A stretch of DNA of 64,000 nucleotides from Aphrophora alni (taxonomy: Eukaryota > Arthropoda > Insecta > Hemiptera > Aphrophoridae). How positions within the stretch are numbered: position 1 is the stretch's first letter; each line of letters opens with the position of its first letter. The notes beneath the pieces were generated by a model that did not search any database, was not told the origin of the DNA, and was given only the letters and a program-made list of their open reading frames with translations. Positions 33,049-44,124 of this stretch are shown here, piece by piece. A program made the position numbers and the translations under genes. The stretch lies in NCBI GenBank assembly GCA_963513935.1, contig OY740767.1, positions 79,224,060 through 79,288,059 of the forward strand. The letters are read 5' to 3'.

Positions 33049-33077
33049 GGCAAAACAACGTTTGCCGGGTCTGCTAG
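33049..33077 (+). other. Helitron 3' terminus: hairpin and CTAG
   Basis: GGCAAA-ACAACG-TTTGCC stem-loop (33049-33066), then GGGTCTG and CTAG (33074-33077), followed by host T at 33078. Matches the canonical hairpin-plus-CTRR termination signal. Confidence 0.9.
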
Positions 33078-33139
33078 TTAGCATATAATAATTGCATAAA
33101 AGTAAGCAACTTAGTTAAATTGTTTTATGTTTTTCTATA

Positions 33140-33586
33140 AGGAAGAGTTGTTTCATTACCATTGTCTATCACAGCATATTACCCAATGGTAACTCCATTC
33201 ATTCAAGTATCATATTTATCTGAGTAGGTAAGTTTTGTCAGAGATGTATGTAGGGAGCTGACAGAGATATATTGTACATAAAAAATTGTAGTGGTGCTAA
33301 TATTGATGGTGACGTTATTGATTATTCTAATTGGAAATCTATGATGAAAAGAAAGAAAGTAATTGTCACAAATTTAATGTGTAAGCCAAACGTTTATCAA
33401 GTTAAAACTAATTTTTTAATTAAAGATCGAAAAATAACTGAAATTTTAACTGATCAGAATGCTACAAATAGTTATGTTTCTAATCATTATTTTATATGTG
33501 CTGTAAAGAAATTTGATCGGTTATCACTTATAAATGATAACAATTCTCATTTATTAATTACTGTTTCTTTTGATGTTGATATATAA
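33140..33586 (+). pseudogene. Possible capsid-like segment of the CRESS-like element
   Basis: A 104-codon frame (33272-33586) preceded by related-looking sequence in another frame (TAYYPMVTPFIQVSYLSE, about 33170-33225). The frame ends NNSHLLITVSFDVDI and contains SNHYFICAVKKFD. A hydrophobic strand ending in a VSFDV-type C-terminus resembles the last strands of small jelly-roll capsid proteins, but this similarity is weak. It could equally be another protein of a Rep transposon, or unrelated. The region between 33590 and 34120 shows no continuous frame. Confidence 0.35.
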
Positions 33587-34120
33587 TATTATTTAATGTT
33601 TTGTCACAATTTAAAGAAAGGGCAATGTTTTTCAGTTACAAAATGGCTCATGTTAGACAGTTAGTTACCTGAATTCGTGGTTCTCAATACACCTGAATAA
33701 GCTCTATTATATTATTTATTTTTTAATATTAATGGTGGTAATATTCAATTGATGAAATTGAAGACTACACTCTTCCAACTTTTTGCTGGTCTAGAACTGT
33801 TATTGAAACATTTCTTCAGATTACTTTAACTTATAAAATTATATGTGTTATATCATCTTTCTTTTATGGTAATGGTGTATCTCTTGATGTTTGTGTCTTT
33901 TTTTGTAGGCAAATGAAATTTAAGGTAACCCTATTAAAGGAACAGAAAATGAGGGATTTGTATAGGTATTGAGATACCCCTTGTATTATGGGTTTTGAAA
34001 GAAGATCAAGATATTATTTATTGTGATTTGTATGCTAAAATAATATTAATTTAAATGGTTATAAAAGGTATATTGATTATGTTAATTTTAATATCGTTGC
34101 TCCCATTTTGTTGTAAATAG

Positions 34121-34720
34121 ATGTTAAGAACAAAACCAATTCGTGATGATATCAGTAATCAACAACCTACCACTTCAGAGACTTCCCCCAGCGTACGAGA
34201 TGAGAACATTCAGTCTCTTACCAAGTGTACACCAGAACATTGCTTTCCCGTTAGTACCATATTATTATTGTGTTTATATTTTCAAAAGTTGAAACAATTG
34301 TTTGTTGAAAGTTTTTGTAATCAAAAATCTTATTGTGTAACTATTAAAAATTGTTGTGAAAACTCGCGTGTAAGTACACATTTACATGCGTTTTTAAGAT
34401 TTAAAGGTATTGTATTTATTAATGATCTTAGATTATTTATTACAAATTGTTTTAGAGAAAATATTAGTACTTTAGATATGCAGTCTTGTAGGAAAGGAAT
34501 TGGTCAAAATATATTACAGAGGAAGCCATTAATCCTTATCAAAATGTTAAAATTTAAAAATTTAACTTTAATTAAAAAATTCATCATTCTTCTGTTGATG
34601 ACTTTTCAGTCATAAATCCATTTTTTTTAACATAAGCATATCTATAAATATTTAGAACCTAATTTCAATTATTATAAGTTCTAAAATTCAAAAGCATTTA
34701 TTGGGTTCAGACATTATTGC
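34121..34720 (+). pseudogene. CRESS-like Rep, HUH endonuclease part (broken)
   Basis: A 164-codon frame (34121-34615), then continuation in a neighbouring frame. The HUH motif II reads HLHAFLRFK (HLH at 34379-34387), preceded by KSYCVTIKN and followed by LDMQSCRKG, in the position where CRESS Reps have their DxQS-type strand. Downstream, in another frame, ITEEAINPYQNV and HHSSVDDFSVINPF occupy the inter-domain position. The YxxK catalytic tyrosine of motif III is not identifiable with confidence. In life such a protein nicks and joins circular DNA for rolling-circle replication; this copy cannot. Confidence 0.65.
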
Positions 34721-34779
34721 TATTTTTATAATAAATGGACTTTTGATGTTGTTTCGTGGTGGAATGAATATCACAGTTC

Positions 34780-35310
34780 TTTTTAAATAGAAAGACCATG
34801 TTTGTATTTGTATGGACTTTCTAATCTTGGTAATTCATCATTTATCAAAGATAAATTAATTGGAAAACACAATTTTAAGTTTATTTTTTATCTGGGGGTT
34901 GGATTTATTTTTTACAAGGTTTACGCCCTTCATATCATCAGTTAATATTATTTGAAGTGTTTGATGTTTCATTGTTTAACATAAACTTAGGAAAAGGATA
35001 TGTGAGGGTAAACAATATTAATATCCTGTTGAATGTAAAAATGATTCCTTGTTGACTTGGTCAAAACCTATTATATTTGTGTCTAATCAAATGGATATTA
35101 CTGATGAAGCTTTCTTAAATAGGCTTTGTGTTATTGAAGTCATTTTTTTCGGAGGAAAAGAAAAACTTACCGAAGATGGAGAATGAATCCATACAAATAT
35201 AGGAGGAGAACATTTCAGAAGCTTACATATATAAGAAGTATTTAAGATATCTATCTTCGGAGGAGGAAGATTAATTCTTAATTTACTAAATTTAGAAAGC
35301 ATAAGTTTTT
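34780..35310 (+). pseudogene. CRESS-like Rep, SF3 helicase part (broken)
   Basis: Plus-strand sequence in shifting frames. A Walker A-like box, LYGLSNLGNSSFI (34814-34840), has asparagine at the position of the essential lysine. A Walker B-like LILFEVFD is near 34945. Motif C, KPIIFVSNQ, is at 35063-35089, and an arginine-finger-like DEAFLNRLCVIE is at about 35104-35139. Order and spacing fit a superfamily 3 helicase C-terminal to an HUH domain. Loss of the Walker lysine plus stops and frameshifts make it non-functional. Confidence 0.65.
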
Positions 35311-35320
35311 CTCTATGGGC

Positions 35321-37513
35321 CGAATACCTTCAATGTTTAAATATAGGTTACATTATACAAGTAATTGAAATAGTCTTTAATGTTTTCATTTATTTTGAAA
35401 GGAAAAAAAAGAAAGAAAGAAAAACAAAAGCATTGAAAATACCTATACACTATGTGTAAAAAGTCTGGAACCGATTGATTATTATACAAATGGCTGCAGA
35501 TATCAAAAATTAACCGATGGGAATCAGTAAAGATGCAAAAATTCTACTTTTTAACTACTTGTTATTTTCCGCTGCCACCTTGAATTTAAGTTTTAAAAGT
35601 TTAATGGTAATGGGGTACTACGACATATCATTTTAAAGTGGAATTTCAAGACTAAATCGACCTATTTACTTACTTTTCACCAGCCATTATTGAAATACTT
35701 CAATTAAAAGTGTAGGTAAGAAACTTTTATTGCGTTAAATAGACAAATAGGTGAAGGTATTAAAGTAAGGTGAATTAAATTTACAAACAACTTTATTAGT
35801 TTATTAATATCATAATTGAATAAATAATAACAACATGTCAAGTATTTTTTAAATGAAAAATATGTTTTCATTTGTAAAATTTACAATTACCTGATGCGAA
35901 TCTCAGGCTTATATTTTTAATTCCGCTGTTCAAAATGCCTCCCATTGACAGTTATTACGTACCTGTAATAAAATTATCACAAAACAGAAGTGGCCTAGCT
36001 ACAGTGGAGAAGGGGCGTGAGCTGTATTCTCCTACAAAGTTTCATATCATGAATTCTTGTGAACTAAATAAAATAAATTAGATAATATTCTGTTTGAATA
36101 ATTAACTTCTAAATAAGGGCGCCACGTTGTCTTATTTATTAAAAGTACTGTTGAAGATTTTGCAATTTTAAAGATTAACATTAATATTTTCTTTTACTAC
36201 TGGCCAAGACAACGAGAAAACTAGGGTTATCAACAAACTTGTTTGCAGGTATAGTTCAAATGAATTTAAGCTTTTGTTTGATAAAGAACTAAAAGAAATA
36301 TAATATCTCTCCAGAATGCAAATACAAAAAAAACAAAACATAACAATAACTTGACAACAAAAGAAACACTTTGAAGATAGATAAAAAAAATAAACAAGAT
36401 CTGTCTGGAACTTAATGTTAAACTCAGTTCTATAACTTATAATTTATAAGTTGCCATTTTCAAATAATAATTACCTTAAAAATAAAAGTACATATACACA
36501 CGATATATTTTTTAAAAAACTCATTACAAAACAAAATAAAATAACTATAAAGTTAAAATAACTTTTTTACTATTGCAAACCCATAAGCATGATTGATGAC
36601 GTCATCGTAAAATAACTGATTGTAATAAAATCAATTTTATAAACAAGAGTTTTGAAATAGGGCCCTTTACAAAATTTAACTTTATCATTTCTAGAAAAAC
36701 ATTGTTTGATCCTTTTTTTATACTCTACTTATATTAAATTACAAAAGAATAAACAAAACAATAAATTATAATCTGTTTCAAAACTAGCCGATATTTTTCT
36801 GTTAAGATTTCATTAATTAATATTAAATAATGGTCAATGTTAAAAATTACAAAACAAAATAATTGTCATTTAAACAGTTTCTTTATGTAAGATTGTTTGT
36901 CTTTTTTTTTATCCTTAGCTGAACTAAAAAAAAAAAAATCTGTATGTAGCGAGGTGACGAAGCTTGTTCCAAATTGTCCGTGAGAGTCCCACGATGTCAG
37001 CCAGCGCACTAGTAGGAGCGTGTATATATCGGCAAGAACCAAGTTCGCAATATTAACATAAAACTTAATGTCTTTATTTAAGCATAACAACACTCAAAAG
37101 AACAACATGGTACAACGTAAACTCGAAATTTTCAGCGGAAGATGAAATATTAAGTTCCCTATTCTACGGAATAAAACTTGTCCAACACACATAAAAACAG
37201 TTTTTTTTTCTTTCACTTCGCTCTGAATAAGTGTAATATTAAACGTCGATAGTCGTTCATAATTTAACAAATATAACACTTTATTTTAAATCCAACCGAC
37301 TTGTTCACGTAAGTTTAAGTTTAGTTGTGCACACAATTTATCGGTGAACCTGCAGTCCAGACCTCACTCTGCCTAAACACACAACGTCTAACTCGATCAG
37401 CTGATAACCTATCGCAAACAAACTAATCGCAATCACTCGCTATCTTTAAGCAAACGTAGGCTACAGTCACAGTGGAACGTTAAAGTTTTTTTTTTAAATT
37501 TAATTAACGTGAA
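35321..37513. other. Spacer with a GC-elevated block
   Basis: Mostly AT-rich. Near 35450 (TGTGTAAAAAGTCTGGAACC) it looks like the edge of an insect repeat I cannot place. A block at about 36940-37475 is richer in G and C, starts TGTAGCGAGG and ends near CACAG. It contains TATATA and AATAAA motifs, and it may be a solo LTR or an unidentified exon or promoter. No coding gene is supported. Confidence 0.4.
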
Positions 37514-37801
37514 CCAATTAAAGCATGAGACGTAATACGTCTCACAGTTTGGCAGTGCGCTAATCTGTAAAGGTAATTAATTGCATGTTCTATCATTTCT
37601 GGTGAAATCTGTGTTTTCTCTTCAAGAATACGGTGTGGTAAATCAATAATATTTTTGGCTTATTTTTATGAACGTTCTGTTTTAAATTCCCCCAAAAGAA
37701 ATAATCAAACTTTCGACCAATCCAGCGGCGGACCAACCTTTCTTTCAAAGTCTACGGGTGCACTATCTTGTTGAAACCACATCACATCAAACAAAGGCAA
37801 A
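37514..37801 (-). pseudogene. Mariner-like transposase, C-terminal piece
   Basis: Minus-strand reading from 37801 gives FDVMWFQQDSAPVDF, where the aspartate of QQD is the second catalytic residue of Tc1/mariner-type DDE/D transposases. Then come a degraded GPPLDWSK and LFLLG (usually SPDLTPLDFFLWG), a degraded FKTERS, and IIDLPHRILEEKTQISPEMI ... YLYRLAHCQ at the C-terminus. Frameshifts and stops are present. There is no N-terminal part and no terminal inverted repeat. The family appears to be the one seen at 50254-51128. Confidence 0.72.
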
Positions 37802-40686
37802 AATAAATTTTGAATTGCAGGGAAAAAAGGCAAAAGTTATTTGAAATCGTATAAAGGTGGAAGTGCTAACAATAAACATATAAATAAATTTACCTAAACA
37901 TCCATTATCAACTGGAGGTATAAAAATATACCTTATTAATCTATTATGAAAATGATATTGAATGTTTTATTATTTTATTTAGAACCAGTTAAAGTTGTAT
38001 TTAGTTTTATAAAATTCTCTAAAGGAAGTATGGAAACCATAAATCAATATCAGTTGTAGCCTATAAGATTTTGACCTACAAGAATATATATAACTCAGAA
38101 TGCTAAAGTGAATGATCAGTGACGTTATTGGTAAAAATTTAGTTGTCTGCTTCTTAAATCCCCCATAACATTTTTATAATTGTATCTTTCTGTCATCTTT
38201 TAAAAGAGAAAACAAAATAAAATACTTCCTGTGTCAACTTGCACATTTATTTTGAATCCAGAAGTTATCAAATCAATAAACCTAATTGACCTTACTGTAT
38301 TTTGATCAGGTTAAAGACAATATAAATTAATGGTGCAAAAGCCTTGCACAAACTTTCCCCAAAAACAAACACAAATAATCAACATAAATATCATTTCTGT
38401 AAAAGTCAATTGTCAATCAAAAAGTTAAAATGAAGCATGGACACCCATCTTTGACAAAGTATTATAAATTTAAATAAAGGTCCTAAACTTATTTTGCTTG
38501 TGTCATAAACGCACACACAGCAAAGAAAAAATATTTCATAAAAATCAAGCTTTCAATGACGGCTACAATGTATTTTTCATTGTTTTTTGCAAATTATTTC
38601 AGAATTTTAATTCAGAACTAGACACAGATTTGTGTCAATAATATTCACATTTTACTAACATTACAAAATAAACTGTATTTTGGCAAATTACGTTTTTTAT
38701 GACAGTCCTGTAGCCGACTTATTTCCTCAGGCAACATGTGTAATTTGAGAGATGGTAACCACTACATTTTGATAAATTGAATTTTGATTTGTATTATTAT
38801 TACAGATACCCTCAATTTTTCAGTAACAAAGAAATATAAAATATCACAATATATGCCTTTATTGCCACATTTTATTAAAAAACGCTGCACGCTTTTGGAT
38901 CTAGAGCATTGCCAGACCAACAGACACTAGGAAATGATTCTATATTAAATCATAAATTACAGAATTAGACCCTTTAGATTATTCTCTATCCCTTCCACCT
39001 CTACGTTCTTTAAATCATGAGCAACTAAAAATTAAATCTTTAAACATGAAATAAAATAAAAATCAATACCTTAAAACCGAAACGTTCTATAAAATTTCCT
39101 TTGAACTTTTTATATGAAAATAATGGAAAATACAAAATAGATTCAACTTATTAAAACGTTTCCATTGCGATTTTTTTAAATAAGAAGATTTTTCTTTGTT
39201 AATTATGGATAAAATAAACTTTTTTCATGTTTTAAAATTTATACATAAGGGAATAAATAAAGTAGGATGCTAAAGGACTGTGCTATCAGAGCGTGAATGA
39301 TAGATGTTGGTTACTTTAGATGTCTGCTTCTTAAATCCTTTCTAAAGCTTTTATACTCTCTCCTGTGATCGCTGTAAAGAGAAAAAATGTAATAAAATCC
39401 TAAAAACTCTAGAAAATGTCAACTCACATATTTACGTGTTACGGGAAAATGCTAAATTTTGACTACTGTGTTGACGTCATTCAATTTTTTTTTTCTTAGG
39501 AAGATAAAAAATTTAACTATAATTTTCTAAACATTTTGTTACATGTTGTGTTATATTTCAATGAATCTACAAACTAGATTAATGTTGTTCCATAAATATT
39601 GAAAATCATTTGATTAGGAGTTACAAATTTGTTAGAATTTTATTAGATGTTATTTTATATTTCAACGAAACTACAAACTTGATTAATGTTGTTCCATAAC
39701 TATTGAAAATCATTTGATTCATAACAAGACACATTTGTTTTTATTGAGAAAACCCAACATATGATATTTTAACTTCTAACAGGAACTTTTAATATTTTTT
39801 TTAACAACCTCTATAGAAAAAGCACAAATAAGCTGAATAATGTAATAGGTCTAAGATAACTAAATGTAAAAGGTAACTATCTTAACTACATTAATCACTG
39901 TTTCAGCGTATTTTTGCAATCCAATAACTCATAAACCACAGTTAACATAAAATAGTTTAACATATTTTAATGTGAAAAACCTCCCGGGCATTATTGCCCT
40001 AAAAAGATAGGAAACCATACAGTAGAGATTCCTAGCCCTCGAATAATCTAATGGCGTGATGATCTCAAGAGAACAAGAGTAGGTTAAGACACATGATACG
40101 GAATATAACCAAAGACTAGATGAAGAATGGTGTGAATCCATCACATGTACTCCGAGAAAACAACACCCATACTCACTATAAACAAGCCCCTGAATGGAAT
40201 TTCATACTATAAATATTTTAAAATATATTTCCTTTTCTTTGTTGATAAAGGCAGGAGTTGAAATATGCATATCACTTTATAAAATTATTATTATATAATA
40301 TTAAATATATTTATATTTATATTTATTATCTATTGCCTTTTTGTCATCATATTTTGATAAAATAAAATATTCATGTCTATAAATATGTATGTGTGTGCAA
40401 ATTTTATTTATTATTAGGTCAAGTTTTTCAATTATCCGATCTTGAACGTTATGTTCAATCATTGGCTATACACGCATATAAAACTGCACAAAAGGTAACA
40501 GTTTTAGCAACTAAATCTAGTTTTATTTTAAATACAAATAATTGTTATTGGAGTGTAATTTAAAAACGCAATAGCCCACAAGAATTCTAATAGCGTCACG
40601 TTCGGAAAAGTCACGAGGGAAATGTGAAAGAGATGACTCTAATCCATCAAACACACACCCGCGCGCGCGCACTCATACACACGCAC
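37802..40686. other. AT-rich spacer
   Basis: No gene recognised. The pair 39545-39600 / 39650-39712 shares a roughly 55-base sequence (CTACAAACT ... GATTAATGTTGTTCCATAA), a local duplication. A short GC/AC-alternating tract lies near 40645-40685. Confidence 0.5.
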
Positions 40687-41130
40687 CATCATCTTAAAAT
40701 AATCAAAATAACTTTAAAGAGCTCTATTTTAGTAGAGAAATTGGTTAATAAAGGCAAAAAATGTTGATAGCATCATCATCTTAAAATAAACAAGAGAACC
40801 TTAGACAGCCTATTGTTATAAAGAATTGGTTTAAAGACAAAAATATTTTGATGGCATCATCAGCAAACAATCAAAATAAATTTAAAGAGTCGTAGTCATG
40901 GAATATTGTAATAGATAAATGGTTTTAAAAGAAAATATTTTGATGGCATCATCAGCTTAAAACAATCAAATTTTTTAAATAGTCTTAGTCATAGAATATT
41001 GTAATAGAGAAATGGTTTAAAGACAAAAACATGTATTGGGATTATAATCTTAAAATAATCAAAAGATTTTACAGAACCTTAGTGATAGAATACTGTAATA
41101 GAGGAATGGCTTAAAAACAAAACGTTTTAA
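40687..41130. repeat. Degenerate minisatellite, about 5 units of 81-96 bp
   Basis: The landmark ATCATC[T/A]TTAAAATAATCAAA recurs at 40687, 40775, 40856, 40948 and 41044. Between the landmarks are shared AATGGTTTAAAGACAAAA and TAGTCATAGAATATTGTAATAG blocks. Units have diverged by substitutions and small indels. Confidence 0.8.
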
Positions 41131-41879
41131 AGAACACTATTAACATTATGTTGGTCACATAGAAATTGTTTTGTGAAGAATGTCTGAAATAATCTGTTTC
41201 TGTGTGGCATAATGCTACAGATTTTTAATCAATAAGTTGTAACTTGTATAACTCAATAGTCAAAATAGTCGTACATTTGTAATACTAATAAATTATTATT
41301 TTTCCAGACAGAAATTAATATATTTTTATATTTGTATCCATTTAACAATATACTTTTAGTATTTAGTATAAAATACTACAGAAAGAAAAATGTACACGTT
41401 GTTAGTCGGGCGTAATGCAAATTCTTACAACGAGGGTAACATGACTGTCTGGTGTAGAACTTTCTCCTCACTAATGCGACCTCACCTTACTTCACCTCTC
41501 TTCAACAGGCAACCGGTAAGCTACTACAGCGCTCCTAGGGTATTCGTTGAGGATTTTATTTAATAAACCGAATTCAGTTAAAGTGAATTTATCGTTAAAA
41601 AATCATGGAAATGTTTCTCACTTCAAGACTAACGACGATTAAAAAATTAATTAATTATTTTTTTTGTTTTATTATATCATAGTTTTAAATTTTCAAACAG
41701 ACATCGTATTGATTCTGTGTTATTATCAATGTAATAGATAATAGAAGATTTAGTAAATTTCTATATCTCCGATTAAAAACTGTAAACACAACTTTTCAGT
41801 GAACACTTGGAAAATTTTCATATGTGTACACTATTGAAAATACAGACTTCCAGAATGTAAATATTTGAGGTTCCTTCTA
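41131..41879. other. AT-rich spacer
   Basis: No gene recognised; a slightly GC-richer patch at 41395-41545 is unassigned. Confidence 0.5.
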
Positions 41880-42520
41880 ACAAATAGTATTAATTATATA
41901 ATGTAAAACCTGCTTTTAGAAACTTCCTTTTACATGCTTGAGCAGTTTAACATTTAAGCTATAGATTGTCGTTTCTTTAAACTATCCAGAAGTTTTGGAA
42001 AAAACACATTAGTGTTGATGTGAGGAATAAGTTTCTGAAATTTCGGATACCTAAGAATCGCACTTTATCTTGTAAGGTCTTATTGACCAGCAACAGTAAG
42101 CATTTCAAAAAATATCATTGTTGTATATATATGTTTGTACACTACACGGTGCACTTCTATCTCTTCCCGTATTGATAACTTTCATATACGTACAAAGTTG
42201 GAAAATATGGGTTAGACCATTGAAACTATTTTATAATATTATTTAATATTTTATATTATTATTTGAAATTACATCAATAAACACATATCTTGTTTTAGGT
42301 ATATATAAATAGTATTCAAAAATATTTTTCAATCTCCCGTAGCAATCGAAACGTATCAATGTTTTATTGTCAACATTTTATTTGTTGAGATTACTAATTA
42401 TACTTTAGATGTTTATTTATTACCAATAACACAATTTCATTATTGGGGACTTTTAAATGTTTGATTAAATTTCTCTCTAAATATCCGACCAACAAACTAA
42501 TACAGAAATATCTAATAACT
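41880..42520 (+). repeat. Unknown 0.65-0.75-kb repeat, copy A (direct)
   Basis: Aligns by eye with copy B: CTTATTGACCAGCAACAGT-like, GTGCACTTCTATCTCTTCCC-like, ACTATTTTATAATATTA, CCAATAACACAATTT and TTTCTCTCTAAATATCC blocks occur in the same order. Non-coding. Confidence 0.75.
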
Positions 42521-42544
42521 AATACATTTGAACAATAACTAATT

Positions 42545-43255
42545 TATATTTACTAGATTGTATGTTTAATTCTTACTATAAGCTATTTTTGTTACGAAAT
42601 TACATGGGGTTTGTATTTGTTACACAAATAATAATGGTTAGTTAAAAACCAAACATTTAGGAAACGAATTTAAATGAAAATGTTCATTGAATTTATTGTG
42701 GAAAATAACCTCCTGAAGCTTTGGATAACCAATAATGGTGGTAAAACTTATTAGTTCTAGATTTTTTGTTTCCTCAGAAAATAATTAAAACTACAAATAT
42801 TTGCCTTATTGCCCAACAAAGTTGAGCAATTCAAAAATTACATTAACGTACAGTATATAATAAACCACTCTTCACAACGCACTTCCACCTCTCCTAATAA
42901 ACTGAGTATATTTAGTTAAAATGAGAACTTTGAATAATTTTCAAGAGTACACTATTGGAAGTACTAGTTTCATGATTTATTCTATTTTATAATATTAATA
43001 AATATTAAATGAAATTACATTAATAAAATTACAAGTACAAATATCAAAGTATATCATTTTAAAATCTTATATAGCAATGGAAATATATCAAGTGTTATAG
43101 TAGCAACCAGAAAAGTGTAATAGATTTTGTTTGTTAGGATTACAATATATATTTAAGGTGTTTATTTATTACCAATAACAGAATTTTATTTTATTAATGT
43201 AACGGAGAAGTTTGATTTGATTTCTCTCTAAATATCCTAACAAAAAACTAATACA
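42545..43255 (+). repeat. Unknown 0.65-0.75-kb repeat, copy B (direct)
   Basis: Contains TATTGCCCAACAAAGTTGAG, CTATTTTATAATATTAATAA, ACAATATATATTTAAGGTG, CCAATAACAGAATTTTATTT and TTTCTCTCTAAATATCC. It is direct to copy A and inverted relative to copy C. The B-C similarity looks higher than A-B. Confidence 0.82.
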
Positions 43256-44019
43256 GCAAAACGTATGTAAAGCCATTCCTCTGAATCTTAACTTTTTTTT
43301 ATCCAGTCTTGGGTTAAATTCCTCTCTTTCGTTTTCTTATCTAGTTTCTCTTGTTCGACGGCTAGCTTTTATGTTCTTTTCCTACTTTATGTTGTATATT
43401 ATCAGTTTACTCCATTTTCGTAGTATTGTAGTGTTACAAATAAATATATACTATCCGTTAACCAAAGTAATTGAAGTCGTGGCATTTTAGTTGTTAAATT
43501 AAATATTAGTCCCATTATCAGTTTACCAAGAAAATTTTAAGTCACTCTTTTCGTAATGCTATAGTGGTAACAAATACAATCTTTCTATGATTTGTATACC
43601 AAGAAATATTTACGTTATTCTTCTCGTATGTATTTATAATTGTATTATCAGTTTATTTAAACTATATTATTAAGTTAGTTAACTAGCATTATTTTAAAAT
43701 TTCAATATAAATTGTAACGATTTTTTTTTTCAAATCGAAAAAACCTTGATCTTTTTTATATGTACAGTAGGAAAAGAACAGTAGAGAAAAACCCTAGCAT
43801 TAATTAATTAGAATATACAATAGTATCAAGATCGGAATGCTACTATTATTTTTGGAACTGAATAACTGATTGTCATCATAATTTACATTAAAATTGTTTT
43901 ATCAATCCAGTCTAACTAGTTTGTAAAGTTAAGTTGTTTACTTTCAATTTAAATGAATACGCTACATTATTCCTTATGTTCCTTTTATCTTGTTTATTTA
44001 AACACAAGAAATATCTTGG

Positions 44020-44062
<43 letters not shown>

Positions 44063-44124
44063 CACAAAGTAGGGAAAGAAAATAAAACTATCAGTCGAAT
44101 ACTCCAATAGCCTCAGGGTTGGAA
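43256..44124. other. AT-rich spacer between inverted repeat copies
   Basis: Contains a (TA)n run at 44021-44058. No gene recognised. Confidence 0.6.
44021..44058. repeat. (TA)n microsatellite
   Basis: Uninterrupted alternating TA. Confidence 0.95.

Larger units (their letters stand above)
27516..33077 (+). mobile_element. Helitron with multiplied 5' end and helicase remnant
   Basis: A rolling-circle transposon. The left edge is TCTTATATAT at 27516, matching the TC 5' terminus rule. The right edge is CTAG at 33074-33077 followed by T. A hairpin GGCAAA ... TTTGCC (33049-33066) lies 7 bases before CTAG, as expected of Helitron 3' ends. Between them lies a roughly 3.9-kb tandem array of the 5'-end unit, followed by the C-terminal helicase part of the RepHel protein. 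The HUH Rep part is absent, so the copy is non-autonomous. The base before the 5' TC is T rather than the A expected from A|T insertion, so the exact left end has a few bases of uncertainty. Confidence 0.88.
33140..35320 (+). mobile_element. Endogenous CRESS-DNA-virus-like element (broken)
   Basis: About 2.2 kb starting some 60 bases after the Helitron 3' end. It carries Rep-like sequence with an HUH-type motif and an SF3 helicase portion, both in several frames with stops. It may also carry a capsid-like segment upstream in the same orientation. The layout (HUH endonuclease, then SF3 helicase) is that of circular Rep-encoding ssDNA viruses and related transposons. I found no exact TAATATTAC-type nonanucleotide. 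The copy is inactive. Whether it is an integrated virus or a Rep-bearing transposon cannot be decided here. Confidence 0.65.

Noticed and set aside
33140..35320. TAATATTAC-type replication-origin nonanucleotide for the CRESS-like element
   Set aside because: Only near matches such as TAATATTAT were seen (near 33589 and 34944), which are common in AT-rich DNA, and no supporting stem-loop was evident.
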